A stretch of 13,254 bases of DNA from an uncultured Eubacteriales bacterium. Lineage in GTDB: Bacteria; Bacillota_A; Clostridia; Christensenellales; Aristaeellaceae. The stretch covers positions 1 to 13,254 of the forward strand of contig CACXEB010000143.1 in assembly GCA_902766515.1 (NCBI GenBank), written 5' to 3'. The position numbers and the translations under genes are program-made. Of the stretch, positions 8,101 to 13,254 are shown piece after piece. The notes beneath the pieces are model-generated. The model had not been told where the DNA came from. It saw only the letters and a program-made list of their open reading frames with translations, and did not search any database. Position 1 is the stretch's first letter; each line of letters opens with the position of its first letter.

Positions 8101-11100
8101 GGCAGGATCGCGGGACCCGGCGCGGGTTCGGGTTCGGGTTCGGGTTCGGGCTCCGGTTCCGGTTTGGGTTCGGGTTCAGGCTCGGGCTTGGGTTCGGGAT
8201 CCGGTTCGGGGACGGGAGCCGGCTCGGGCGGCTGCTCCTCTTCCAGCGGGAACACGATGACGACCTCGTCGCTCACCCAGTCGTCCAGCGAAGAGGAGTA
8301 CTGCGCGGTCGAGGCGGCGAAGGTGAATACGGCGGCATCGCTGTCCGTGCCGGTATCCCGGACCTTGTACGAGAAATAATCGTCCTTGAACCAGGCAAAA
8401 TAATCGCCCGGGTTCAGGTTGGTGGGGATCGACAAGTACGTCTCGCCGTTGATCCTCAGGGTGCCGTTGCGCAGGAGCTTGTTGCCGCTGTTGACGGCGT
8501 ACAGGCTGATCTTCACATGGTCTCCCGGCTGGTACGCGTCACGCTGAGAAGCGGGCGCGACCGTGGCGTACAGGGTGACCTGCGGCTTGTCGGCCTGCGT
8601 CACCGGCGGGTAGGTCACGACCGGCAGCTCCAGGGTGATGGCATCCTCCGCGTTTCTTGCCGGATCGGAGGACATCTCCCAGTCCTGGCTGGCCTGGACG
8701 GTGATGACCGGGTGGGCCACTCCGCCGCCGAGATCATGCACATAATAGTGGAGTTCAAAGTATTCCACATCGGACGGGCACCGCCCGCCGGGAGCGACGG
8801 ATTTGTCCAGCATGCCGCCCTTGGTGTCGACCCAGCTCGCGTCCGCTCCGTCGAGGGAAAACTGGCAGTAGTTCAGGTTGGTGTTGCCGGTGTTGACGGC
8901 GTAGACCCGGAACGTGACGTAGGACAGCGGCAGGTAGATATCCTTTTTGGACAATGGCGCAAGCTCGGCGTACAGCTTGATGCCGGTCTTGCTTTCGACC
9001 GTCGGCGCGACGGCCGGCGCACCCTTCGTCTCCTCCAGGTTCACGATCAGCAGATATTCGGCTTCGCCTTCGTCTTCGCCTTCCTCCTCCCGGTAGCGGG
9101 CTTTTCCCCTGAACGCGGCGCGGCATCCGCCGTCCGGGTATTCCTCGTCCTCGGAGTACTCGCCGGTGTCCGGGTTCAGGTAGGGTCCCATGATGACCAT
9201 GGGCTCGCTGATATCATAGAATTCGTCCCAACTGTATTCCTCGCCGGCCGTCAGGGTCTCCGGCAGCGGGTCCTGGAAGCCCTCCACGCTGACCCGGGTC
9301 ACGTTGCAGGGCCTGCGGTTGATAATCGTATAGTGGACCTTGACGGTCTCTTCGGCGTGATACACCGTCCCATCGTAGTCGGAGATGATGACCAGCATTG
9401 ACTCGTCCTCGTCCTGATCAGGGGCCTGGACGCAGAGGTTCGCGCCTGCGTCCGCAGTGGCGTGCCAGAGGCCGTAATCGCCGCTTTCATCGGTGCCGGC
9501 GTAGATATAATCCACCATGCCGTCGATGCGGACGGCCACGGCGCCTTCTATGCCTTCCGCGGGATCGGCCGCAGCCGCCAGCTCCGGCGTCAGGAGAATG
9601 AAGGCGAGGAAGCTCTGGGTCTCGCCCACCTTCAGTCCCTTGGGGAAGTCCAGGTGCTCCAGGCCCTGGAAGCCTTCATATTTGAGGAAGGCCAGGGGCA
9701 CGTCGCCGGTGTTGGAAACGGTGATGGCGATCGGTACGGTGTCGCCGATGGGGCAGACCCCCTCGGGCAGCGTGACCGTCATATCCAGACCGGGCTGCGG
9801 CTCCGTCCAGGCTTTGCCCGGCGCGCCTGTCCCGGCGGGAACGGTGACGGTATTGCTGGTGACGGTCTGCTCGCTGAGGCCGTCGGAGGCGGTGATGACG
9901 GCGTAGTAATCGCCGGGTCCCGGCGCGTTCAGGATGTATTCCGCGCCGGCGTCCATGACGTGGGCGGGCAGCTCGTCGTCGCTCTGGACCACGGTGTCAT
10001 TGCCGTCCCAGACCCGGTGCAGGTCCATGTGCATGCTGACAAAGGAGCGCAGGTACGGGTACCCGTCGAGGTGCGCGTTCATGTAGTTCGCGTCCTTCCA
10101 CAGGCAGGTGACCAGGCAGTCCATGTTGCCGACGATTTCGCCCTCGACCTTGAAACCGTCCGGATAATAGGTCAGGACGGCCTTGCTGAAATTAAAGCGG
10201 CTCAGGTCGACGGTGAGGGTCGGCGTGGTCGCGGTCAGCGTGGGCATGCCCTCCCCGGACACGGTGACGACGGCGTACCAGGTGCCGGGCGGGGTGATGA
10301 GGACGTCGACGCTGTCGTCGCCGGTCAGGCCGTCCTTCTCCTGCACCTTCTCGCCTGTGGAGGCGTCAAACAGCTCCGTATGGATCTGCGCGCCTTCCGG
10401 CAGGGCCGCGGGCTCGCCGTTTACGGTGTAGCCGATGCTCACCAGGGCGTTGCTTTCGTCGCCCGGCTCATGATACCCCAGGCCCGCCGTGTAGGACAGC
10501 TCCGCTTCAATCTTCGCCGCTGATTCGATCACCACGGTGTTGCTCTTCATGGTGACCTCGGTGTTCAGGTCCCTGAGCGTCACCACCGCGTAGTATTCCC
10601 CGGGCAGGTCCGCCTCGATGTCATACCATGCGGCGGTGTAGGTGTCAAATGTATCATTGCTGTAGAACAGCTCGCCGTCGCGGTACACCTCGACGCTGCC
10701 CGTGATATAGCTGTAGCCCTGGTAGAAATCCTCGCCGTTCCAGGCATAGTCCGCGTCCACCACCATGTTGCCGGTGCGGACGTCGTCGCTGTCCGGATAG
10801 AGGCCTTCCGGCACGTAGGTCAGCTTCACGTTTTTCAGCTCCAGCGGCTCGATGGTGATCACGTTGGTCTTTTCGGAGACACTCTTGCCGCCGTACGATA
10901 CGGTGACGGTCGCCTGGTACTCGCCGCTGCCCGCCACCCGGAAGTACCAGAGGGCCCTCGGAATGAAGTCCTCGGTGAACAGGTCGGTGTACTCCGCTAC
11001 CGGGGGAATGACTTCGCCGTCGTGGCGCAGTTCCACGGTCGCCTCGATCGGCTCGGTTTCCGGTTCCACCTCACCGTCGAAGACCGCGCGGCACGTCAGG

Positions 11101-11993
11101 TCATGATAGATCTCCGTCTCCGGATGCTGCGGATCCTCCTCCGGCCAGTGGTACTCCAGCTCCGCCTGGAAGATCGTCAGGTCCTGGTCGCTGTCGCCGA
11201 ATACCGGGATCCGCAGGGACGCTCCGCCGGTCAGCCGGCGTCCGGTCGGCTTCCCGTCGCTCAGGACCTTGTAGGTCAGCGAGATGTCCGCGTTCAGCAG
11301 GCCGCCGGTCCGGTTCGCCTCGTTGATGAACGCCTGGGTGATCTTTCCGCTCAGGGTATAGGACTTGCTTTCCCGCGGCTTCAGCAGGGGCGGCGCATAC
11401 CCGGCCAGGCGCTGCCGCCCGGCGGACTCGTACATCAGGGTCTCGTCACTGTGGTTGGTGACGGTCACCTTCAGCTTGAAGCTGTCGCTCAGCGTCATCG
11501 CGGATGAGGGGATGCCCTCCACCGTCACGGTGAGCGCGGGCTCCTCTTCCTGCCTGGGGATGCCGGGGGCCGGCTTCACTTCTTCGGTTTCCGTGGCGCC
11601 GCAGACGGCGCAGACCCGCTCGCGGCGGCCGTCCTTCTCCGTCCACTCGCCCCAGGTGTGGGGGGCCAGCTCGCCGGTGTACTGCCACTCGGTTTTGCCG
11701 CAGCGCGCGCAGGTGTGCTGCTCCCGGGCCCTGCTGACGCAGGTCGCCTGGGAAATCAGCTCCCACGGGCCGTATTTGTGGCCCAGCGGCGCGCCTGTGG
11801 TTTCGGTCCGGGTCTCATTGCAGCCGGTGCAGGCGTAGTGTACCGTCATGGCCGTTTCGCAGGTGGCGGCCGTCCGGGAGACCACGCGCCATTTGTGCTT
11901 GTGCTCCTGGGTCTTGGCGGCCATCGATACCGGCATGACGGACAGGATGATTGTCACTGCCAGAAAGAGGGCGAACAGACGTTTCATTTTCAT
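5157..11993 (-). CDS. Giant exported multi-domain beta-module protein with Pro-Glu linkers and C-terminal LprI-like repeats
   Basis: The 2278-residue protein starts with a signal peptide (MKMKR, hydrophobic core, cleavage near SMA-A at about residue 25). Residues ~30-140 hold three CxxC units alternating with H-x-W/G-H segments, resembling the zinc-ribbon-like repeats of Clostridia surface proteins. Residues ~150-720 contain about five Ig-like modules, several ending in a G-x-Y-x-A-x-V-T strand and S-N-T-V-x-V. Residues ~730-1990 hold about nine CARDB/DUF11-like modules marked by N-T-G-N/D-V-P-L. These are broken by Pro-Glu linkers at ~1251-1293 and ~1533-1583 and a Pro-Asp linker at ~1832-1865. 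Residues ~2000-2278 are helical, with two LprI/DUF1311-like segments. No LPXTG, SLH or dockerin was found, so its attachment mode is unknown. The ATG has AGGAGG 7 bases upstream. It is monocistronic, and probably acts in adhesion or envelope protection; that role is inference. Confidence 0.85.
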   Translation of the reverse strand: MKMKRLFALFLAVTIILSVMPVSMAAKTQEHKHKWRVVSRTAATCETAMTVHYACTGCNETRTETTGAPLGHKYGPWELISQATCVSRAREQHTCARCGKTEWQYTGELAPHTWGEWTEKDGRRERVCAVCGATETEEVKPAPGIPRQEEEPALTVTVEGIPSSAMTLSDSFKLKVTVTNHSDETLMYESAGRQRLAGYAPPLLKPRESKSYTLSGKITQAFINEANRTGGLLNADISLTYKVLSDGKPTGRRLTGGASLRIPVFGDSDQDLTIFQAELEYHWPEEDPQHPETEIYHDLTCRAVFDGEVEPETEPIEATVELRHDGEVIPPVAEYTDLFTEDFIPRALWYFRVAGSGEYQATVTVSYGGKSVSEKTNVITIEPLELKNVKLTYVPEGLYPDSDDVRTGNMVVDADYAWNGEDFYQGYSYITGSVEVYRDGELFYSNDTFDTYTAAWYDIEADLPGEYYAVVTLRDLNTEVTMKSNTVVIESAAKIEAELSYTAGLGYHEPGDESNALVSIGYTVNGEPAALPEGAQIHTELFDASTGEKVQEKDGLTGDDSVDVLITPPGTWYAVVTVSGEGMPTLTATTPTLTVDLSRFNFSKAVLTYYPDGFKVEGEIVGNMDCLVTCLWKDANYMNAHLDGYPYLRSFVSMHMDLHRVWDGNDTVVQSDDELPAHVMDAGAEYILNAPGPGDYYAVITASDGLSEQTVTSNTVTVPAGTGAPGKAWTEPQPGLDMTVTLPEGVCPIGDTVPIAITVSNTGDVPLAFLKYEGFQGLEHLDFPKGLKVGETQSFLAFILLTPELAAAADPAEGIEGAVAVRIDGMVDYIYAGTDESGDYGLWHATADAGANLCVQAPDQDEDESMLVIISDYDGTVYHAEETVKVHYTIINRRPCNVTRVSVEGFQDPLPETLTAGEEYSWDEFYDISEPMVIMGPYLNPDTGEYSEDEEYPDGGCRAAFRGKARYREEEGEDEGEAEYLLIVNLEETKGAPAVAPTVESKTGIKLYAELAPLSKKDIYLPLSYVTFRVYAVNTGNTNLNYCQFSLDGADASWVDTKGGMLDKSVAPGGRCPSDVEYFELHYYVHDLGGGVAHPVITVQASQDWEMSSDPARNAEDAITLELPVVTYPPVTQADKPQVTLYATVAPASQRDAYQPGDHVKISLYAVNSGNKLLRNGTLRINGETYLSIPTNLNPGDYFAWFKDDYFSYKVRDTGTDSDAAVFTFAASTAQYSSSLDDWVSDEVVIVFPLEEEQPPEPAPVPEPDPEPKPEPEPEPKPEPEPEPEPEPEPAPGPAILPQFDAQLVLSVVQQTPSKTKYSAEDKVEYFVTLYNGNSQDMLNCTGTFTMGGGYTEALDFGDLIPKGSKSLVVTADLSKTTETVYVGLTWQASGTVTGDEKDRKSAFPIQRGLYLTENEKAPLLTLTAVPEVPEGTETLTAGDHIPLKLTLHNAGKVTVSVCSVVAYHINDAKNADLMHIAPGEIREVPAYIIVNTNDTVTEKKVIRSVMYEYEADDEAGIRYYTNEEKIEIPLTPAEPGPEPEPKPEPEPEPEPKPEPEPEPEPKPEPEPEPEPSHEPEPKPEPDTDGKPGITAIGEVKEPKPVYVDGSTTSICVSARNSGNVPLYYIKVYRNGKLVLMRDVEPLAPGEEIYDGSSGKYHSFSTDLKDAGDGYAHIPVMVIGYTDPERTPDSQVSDFLTLTLPLEEGTSIVPKPDSKPDIQLFAEVYPEAKKPAYEENESINIVWRVENTGNVDLYRMSCSIDGTVFLYSLIPLAPGDSIPFYTADGKGQYTVVLHDSGDGFCHLTFRGFGYADKTLDPASMVSDEITLDLPMVHPQPPVPDPEPQPDPDPDPQPDPDPDPVPPDNPLPEDRIELHLDIQTLTPEPFEMDSATGKTKEIEYILTLKNLGDVPLEIGDFFIEVLNGVPGVTTLLSPKETLDPGKTRDISYSRVYLQENVETAGYTDYIPVHFIASGFTADHSATVESNRADCRHQVIYVTFPPEQPHEDAGSSCVIAVTGHGEGASALTLTPCAGHQEAVRQTAAAAAKADASAEDWAAVKALWQDELDEMYTAVLATADDAQRAALEAERTALNAYITVREALLTAKYPEDPARAARETAMLLMRETTGMCWLSANAPAVRPDALPVLTAETPASGERQWTWHDDGTATWTDLLCGEHLPADIAVDALLAAAEDSDGIRDAYRRGQQMYQSALSMTVAARLRRASTAERRQLAQYSQAAEQLMQAREAVLTACWPDREPAVAWLLSQAWQELLIDACGLK
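6400..6500 (-). repeat. Pro-Asp/Glu linker coding repeat (third linker)
   Basis: Degenerate short tandem units read on the minus strand as alternating P-D-P and P-Q-P dipeptides between two beta modules. Unlike the two other linkers it uses mainly Asp and Gln and has no Lys. It precedes the last CARDB-like module and the helical C-terminus. Confidence 0.75.
7249..7392 (-). repeat. 30-bp tandem repeat encoding (P-E)n-K linker (second linker)
   Basis: The motif GGCTTGGG recurs at 7303, 7333 and 7363, giving an exact 30-base period that encodes a ten-residue unit of alternating Pro-Glu ending in Pro-Lys. About four units are present, degenerating toward both ends. Such Pro-Glu-Lys tracts form extended rods across the cell wall in Gram-positive surface proteins. 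The near-identity of units marks this as a recombination-prone, length-variable site. Confidence 0.85.
8112..8240 (-). repeat. Pro-Glu/Lys linker coding repeat (first linker)
   Basis: Tandem GGTTCG/GGTTCC hexamers on the plus strand encode, on the minus strand, an alternating Pro-Glu tract with scattered Lys and Asp. It joins two CARDB-like modules and resembles the second linker but with a less regular period. Confidence 0.8.
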
Positions 11994-12000
11994 GGTGCTT

Positions 12001-12006
12001 CCTCCT
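12001..12006 (-). promoter_or_regulatory. Ribosome binding site of the giant surface protein
   Basis: AGGAGG on the minus strand lies 7 bases before the ATG at 11993. It fixes this start in preference to the second in-frame ATG two codons later. Confidence 0.85.
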
Positions 12007-12061
12007 TGCTCCGTTGTGCGTGGACGTCGGTCTATATCGTTTGAAGAAAACGCTGTCGGGC

Positions 12062-12098
12062 AGCCGGAACCGGCGCTGGCAGCCGCATGTTGGCGGCT
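12062..12098 (-). other. Hairpins in the surface-protein leader
   Basis: Two short GC hairpins lie just downstream of the promoter on the minus strand: 12081-12086 with 12093-12098 (6 bp, loop of 6) and 12062-12077 (5-6 bp around a very short loop). The first overlaps the predicted transcription start near 12094, so only the second would be fully in the ~100-base leader. They may stabilise the mRNA. No known riboswitch was recognised. Confidence 0.25.
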
Positions 12099-12100
12099 TC

Positions 12101-12129
12101 AGTATACCATATCCGGGCCCTGCTGTAAA
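12101..12129 (-). promoter_or_regulatory. Promoter of the giant surface protein
   Basis: Read on the minus strand, TTTACA (12124-12129) and TATACT (12101-12106) are separated by 17 bases, a good sigma-A-type promoter. The predicted start is near 12094, giving a leader of about 100 bases before the ATG at 11993. Confidence 0.7.
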
Positions 12130-12221
12130 TCCCGGATTTCCGTGCGCCTGAGGCATCCGGCTCCGCGGGGGTTCATGATTACAGACGTCAGGAAGCGGAA
12201 AAAGTTCCATCGTTGATGATG

Positions 12222-12267
12222 AAAAACCTTCCGGATGCGGATGTGCCGGCTTTTGTCCGGCCGGAAG
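12222..12267 (-). terminator. Second, weaker terminator downstream of groEL/hicAB
   Basis: On the minus strand a 7-bp stem (12261-12267 with 12228-12234) encloses a 26-base loop with its own small GC hairpin, and is followed by C, then T5 (12226-12222). It follows directly after the stronger terminator at 12271-12306 and may act as a back-up, insulating the surface-protein promoter. The long loop makes it less certain. Confidence 0.4.
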
Positions 12268-12270
12268 CAT

Positions 12271-12306
12271 AAAAAACCGGACGGCCGGTTGATGCCGGTC
12301 GTCCGG
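12271..12306 (-). terminator. Strong intrinsic terminator, probably the original groEL terminator
   Basis: A 12-bp stem (12295-12306 with 12277-12288, one G-T pair) and a 6-base loop are followed on the minus strand by T6 (12276-12271). It lies 12 bases beyond the displaced groEL 3'-end copy, the spacing expected of groEL's native terminator before insertion of the hicAB segment. It would now end the hicAB transcript. Confidence 0.85.
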
Positions 12307-12318
12307 GAAATGGTATCT

Positions 12319-12358
12319 GTGGATCAGTACATGCCGCCCATGTCGGGGTTGCCGGCGG
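12319..12358 (-). repeat. Displaced copy of the groEL 3' end (40-bp direct repeat, copy 1)
   Basis: This is identical base for base to 13087-13126. Read on the minus strand it contains the last ten groEL codons (ending in G-G-M-Y), the TGA stop and 5 further bases. Here it is not in an open frame: it begins 9 bases after the hicB stop. The perfect match including third codon positions indicates a recent duplication or attachment-site pairing rather than convergence. It is the candidate distal attachment site (attL/attR-like) of the hicAB cassette. Confidence 0.9.
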
Positions 12359-12367
12359 AAACTTGTG

Positions 12368-12715
12368 TCAGGCATTGACAACTGCAAGTTTTTCTTCAAC
12401 GCAGGATTCCACAAAGCTGTTGAGGCTTTGACCGTGCTCCATCGCATAGATGGCGGCGCGTCTATGGGTTTCCGGATTCCTGAAACGTACATTGAAGCTG
12501 CCTTTATATGCAGTTTCCGGCGGGATGTTTTCTTCTGCGCAGGATTCGAGGTATTCGTCAACAGCGCCATGAAAGTCATCGATCAATTCATCGACTGAAG
12601 CACCTTCATAAGAAATGAGAGAGCGAATTCCCTGAACCTTTCCGTAAAGAATTCTGTCGCTTTCGGAAAACTCGACACTGCCGACATAGCCTTTGTATTC
12701 TAACAGATTGCTCAA
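12368..12715 (-). CDS. hicB: HicB-family antitoxin
   Basis: The 115-residue protein has the usual HicB layout: an N-terminal partly degraded RNase-H-like HicB domain (about residues 6-65, from YKGYVGSVEF through ISYEGASVDELIDDFHGAVDEYL), then a C-terminal ribbon-helix-helix DNA-binding segment (about 70-112, with FNVRFRNPETHRRAAIYAMEHGQSLNSFVESCVEEKL). In characterised pairs HicB binds and neutralises HicA and represses the operon through its DNA-binding part. The start is TTG at 12713-12715, overlapping the hicA stop by two bases, with AGGAGG at 12723-12728, 7 bases upstream and inside hicA. The gene order toxin-antitoxin is typical of hicAB. The stop is 9 bases from the 40-bp groEL repeat. 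The family call is strong; activity is untested. Confidence 0.9.
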   Translation of the reverse strand: MSNLLEYKGYVGSVEFSESDRILYGKVQGIRSLISYEGASVDELIDDFHGAVDEYLESCAEENIPPETAYKGSFNVRFRNPETHRRAAIYAMEHGQSLNSFVESCVEEKLAVVNA

Positions 12716-12969
12716 AGCAGACCCTCCTGTTCCAGCTTTTCGGTAAGTTGCTTAATCTGGTATTCCAGCAGCTCCTTGCGCGGATGCGGTTTGTGCAGCA
12801 AGATTTTACTCCCGTTCAGCTCATTTGTGAACATAATGCGGGAACCGCTGGTTTTTCCTTTGTTGCTTCGACGGTAATGAAAATAGCCAAGCAGGGTTTC
12901 TGCGTCATCGAACGTGAATGTTTTTGGATTTGACCTGAGCTTTTCGATCAGCTTTTCTTTCTGCCCCAA
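12712..12969 (-). CDS. hicA: HicA-family toxin
   Basis: The 85-residue protein matches the longer HicA subfamily, with the dsRBD-like fold of HicA mRNA interferases: FTFDDAETLLGYFHY (18-32), then RRSNKGKTSGSRIMF (33-47) and ILLHKPHPRKELLEYQIKQL (56-75). HicA toxins cleave mRNA or tmRNA using a His in the G-S-x-H region. Here that region reads S-G-S-R, so the catalytic His appears replaced by Arg44, while His59 and His62 remain in the following strand. The preferred start is TTG at 12967-12969, because GGAGG (12978-12982) lies exactly 8 bases upstream and the product then begins MGQKEKL as in relatives. An upstream in-frame TTG at 12988-12990 lies before the ribosome binding site and upstream of the predicted transcription start, so it is unlikely. 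It overlaps hicB and shares its promoter. Confidence 0.85.
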   Translation of the reverse strand: MGQKEKLIEKLRSNPKTFTFDDAETLLGYFHYRRSNKGKTSGSRIMFTNELNGSKILLHKPHPRKELLEYQIKQLTEKLEQEGLL

Positions 12970-12989
12970 ATCCTTCGCCTCCAATGGCA

Positions 12990-13018
12990 ATTATAACACT
13001 GTTTCAACATGCTTGCAA
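12990..13018 (-). promoter_or_regulatory. hicAB promoter
   Basis: On the minus strand, TTGCAA (13013-13018) and a perfect TATAAT (12990-12995) are separated by 17 bases. Transcription should start near 12983, giving a very short leader that contains the hicA ribosome binding site (12978-12982) and the TTG start at 12969. This also excludes the TTG at 12988-12990 as the toxin start. Confidence 0.85.
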
Positions 13019-13032
13019 CTAAAATCAGTTGC
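13015..13032. promoter_or_regulatory. Palindrome over the hicAB -35 box, candidate HicB operator
   Basis: A perfect 6-bp inverted repeat (13015-13020 with 13027-13032, 6-base AT-rich spacer) overlaps the -35 box. Ribbon-helix-helix proteins such as HicB bind short palindromes of this kind in their own promoters, so autoregulation is the likely role. The operator assignment is inference. Confidence 0.5.
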
Positions 13033-13050
13033 TGTATAGAGCGATAATAA

Positions 13051-13075
13051 ACCCGCCCGGCATTGCCGGACGGGT
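13051..13075 (-). terminator. Hairpin just downstream of groEL
   Basis: A GC stem of about 10 bp with one G-T pair (13065-13074 with 13052-13061) and a 3-base loop is followed on the minus strand by TTTATTAT, a weak tail. It lies 17 bases past the groEL stop and may end groEL transcription, partly isolating hicAB. If the cassette was inserted here, this hairpin came in with it. Confidence 0.55.
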
Positions 13076-13086
13076 GCGGAGACGAA

Positions 13087-13126
13087 GTGGATCAGTACAT
13101 GCCGCCCATGTCGGGGTTGCCGGCGG
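13087..13126 (-). repeat. groEL 3' end (40-bp direct repeat, copy 2)
   Basis: This copy forms the functional end of groEL: two bases of a codon, ten codons encoding [10 protein letters not shown], the stop (13092-13094) and 5 bases of 3' flank. It is identical to 12319-12358 at a spacing of 768 bases. The identity ends sharply on both sides: 13086 and 13127 differ from their counterparts. Confidence 0.9.
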
Positions 13127-13254
13127 GAGCGGGGGCCGGGGGCTCGGGGATGTCGGTCACGAGGCTCTCGGTGGTCAGGACCATCGCGGCCACGGAAGCG
13201 GCGTTCTGCAGCGCGCTGCGGGTGACCTTGGTCGGGTCGATGATGCCGCGCTCG
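13092..13254 (-). CDS. groEL: Chaperonin GroEL, C-terminal fragment (continues beyond the window)
   Basis: The last ~53 residues of the 60-kDa chaperonin are visible on the minus strand. They include [20 protein letters not shown], the conserved equatorial-domain segment near the C-terminus, then a Pro/Ala-rich stretch and a terminal G-G-M-Y, a short form of the GGM tail that hangs in the folding chamber. GroEL folds proteins in the cytoplasm with GroES and ATP. The 5' part is outside the window. Its 3' end is duplicated at 12319-12358 across the hicAB cassette. Confidence 0.95.
   Translation of the reverse strand, partial: ERGIIDPTKVTRSALQNAASVAAMVLTTESLVTDIPEPPAPAPAGNPDMGGMY

Larger units (their letters stand above)
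12359..13086 (-). mobile_element. Candidate minimal hicAB cassette inserted at the groEL 3' end
   Basis: This 728-base segment lies between two 40-bp direct repeats of the groEL 3' end. It holds, in minus-strand order, a weak hairpin, a promoter with palindrome, hicA and hicB, with almost no spare sequence. It is clearly richer in A+T than the flanks (mid-40s % G+C by eye against ~60-65 %), supporting separate origin. The groEL reading frame is intact next to it, as expected if the incoming DNA restored the gene end. No integrase, transposase or terminal inverted repeats were found, so movement would depend on enzymes elsewhere, or this is the remnant of a larger element. A duplication during illegitimate recombination would give the same picture. 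Confidence 0.5.

Noticed and set aside
5070..9401. Open frame of 1443 codons on the plus strand, opposite the giant surface protein
   Set aside because: Its product is low-complexity (Phe/Gly/Arg runs are the antisense of the Pro-Glu linkers). It has no ribosome binding site, and the minus-strand frame has a signal peptide, promoter and recognisable modules. High G+C and stop-free linker repeats explain its length.
11815..12579. 254-codon minus-strand frame spanning the surface-protein start and part of hicB
   Set aside because: It crosses two terminators, a promoter and the groEL repeat in a frame different from both real genes; the translation shows no family features.
12988..12990. TTG as the start of hicA (92-residue form)
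   Set aside because: It lies before the predicted transcription start near 12983 and upstream of the ribosome binding site. The TTG at 12967-12969 has ideal spacing and gives the N-terminus expected of the family.
12271..13075. A CRISPR-like or tandem repeat interpretation of the two 40-bp repeats
   Set aside because: There are only two copies, 768 bases apart, with complete genes between them and one copy being coding sequence of groEL.

Overview
The window is high-G+C DNA (roughly 60-65 % by eye) with strong AGGAGG-type ribosome binding sites, sigma-A-like promoters and long GC hairpin terminators. It encodes xylan- and pectin-directed glycoside hydrolases, a very large exported protein with Pro-Glu linkers, and a GroEL with a GGMY tail. 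Together these suggest a high-GC member of the Firmicutes/Clostridia, probably a plant-fibre-degrading gut or rumen bacterium. The lineage is an inference from style and gene content; there is no rRNA or other taxonomic marker.

Layout. Bases 1-~410 carry no convincing protein gene. Bases 12-267 contain a nested set of inverted repeats that could form a multi-branched RNA or belong to a palindromic dispersed repeat. A promoter at 416-445 serves a small exported protein with a flavin-binding split-barrel fold (480-962), followed by its own terminator. A tight plus-strand operon follows: a cytoplasmic GH10 xylanase (1044-2102), an (alpha/alpha)6-barrel glycosidase of the GH63/MGH1-like type (2126-3589) and a GH28 polygalacturonase-type hydrolase (3582-4979). 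None of the three has a signal peptide, so they most likely process imported oligosaccharides from xylan and pectin. A 20-bp perfect hairpin at 5015-5055 separates this operon from the convergent gene on the minus strand.

Bases 5157-11993 (minus) encode one 2278-residue exported protein. In order it has a signal peptide, three Cys/His zinc-ribbon-like repeats, many Ig/CARDB-like beta modules, three Pro-Glu/Asp-rich linkers, and a C-terminal helical region with two copies of a motif resembling LprI/DUF1311 lysozyme-inhibitor domains. Its promoter (12101-12129) and leader are recognisable. The very long open frames on the opposite strand are shadows of its Pro-Glu linkers and GC bias.

The right end holds the 3' end of groEL (minus, entering from beyond the window). 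Immediately downstream of groEL lies an AT-richer segment with a complete hicA-hicB toxin-antitoxin operon, including a consensus promoter and a palindrome over its -35 box. The segment is bounded by a perfect 40-bp direct repeat: the last ten codons, stop and 5 bases of groEL (13087-13126) recur at 12319-12358, just after hicB and just before a strong terminator. This is the arrangement left when an element inserts into the 3' end of a gene and restores that end. The hicAB cassette is therefore best read as a very small (768-bp period) mobile or acquired unit using the groEL 3' end as its attachment site. No integrase lies within it. This is the most interesting observation in the window.
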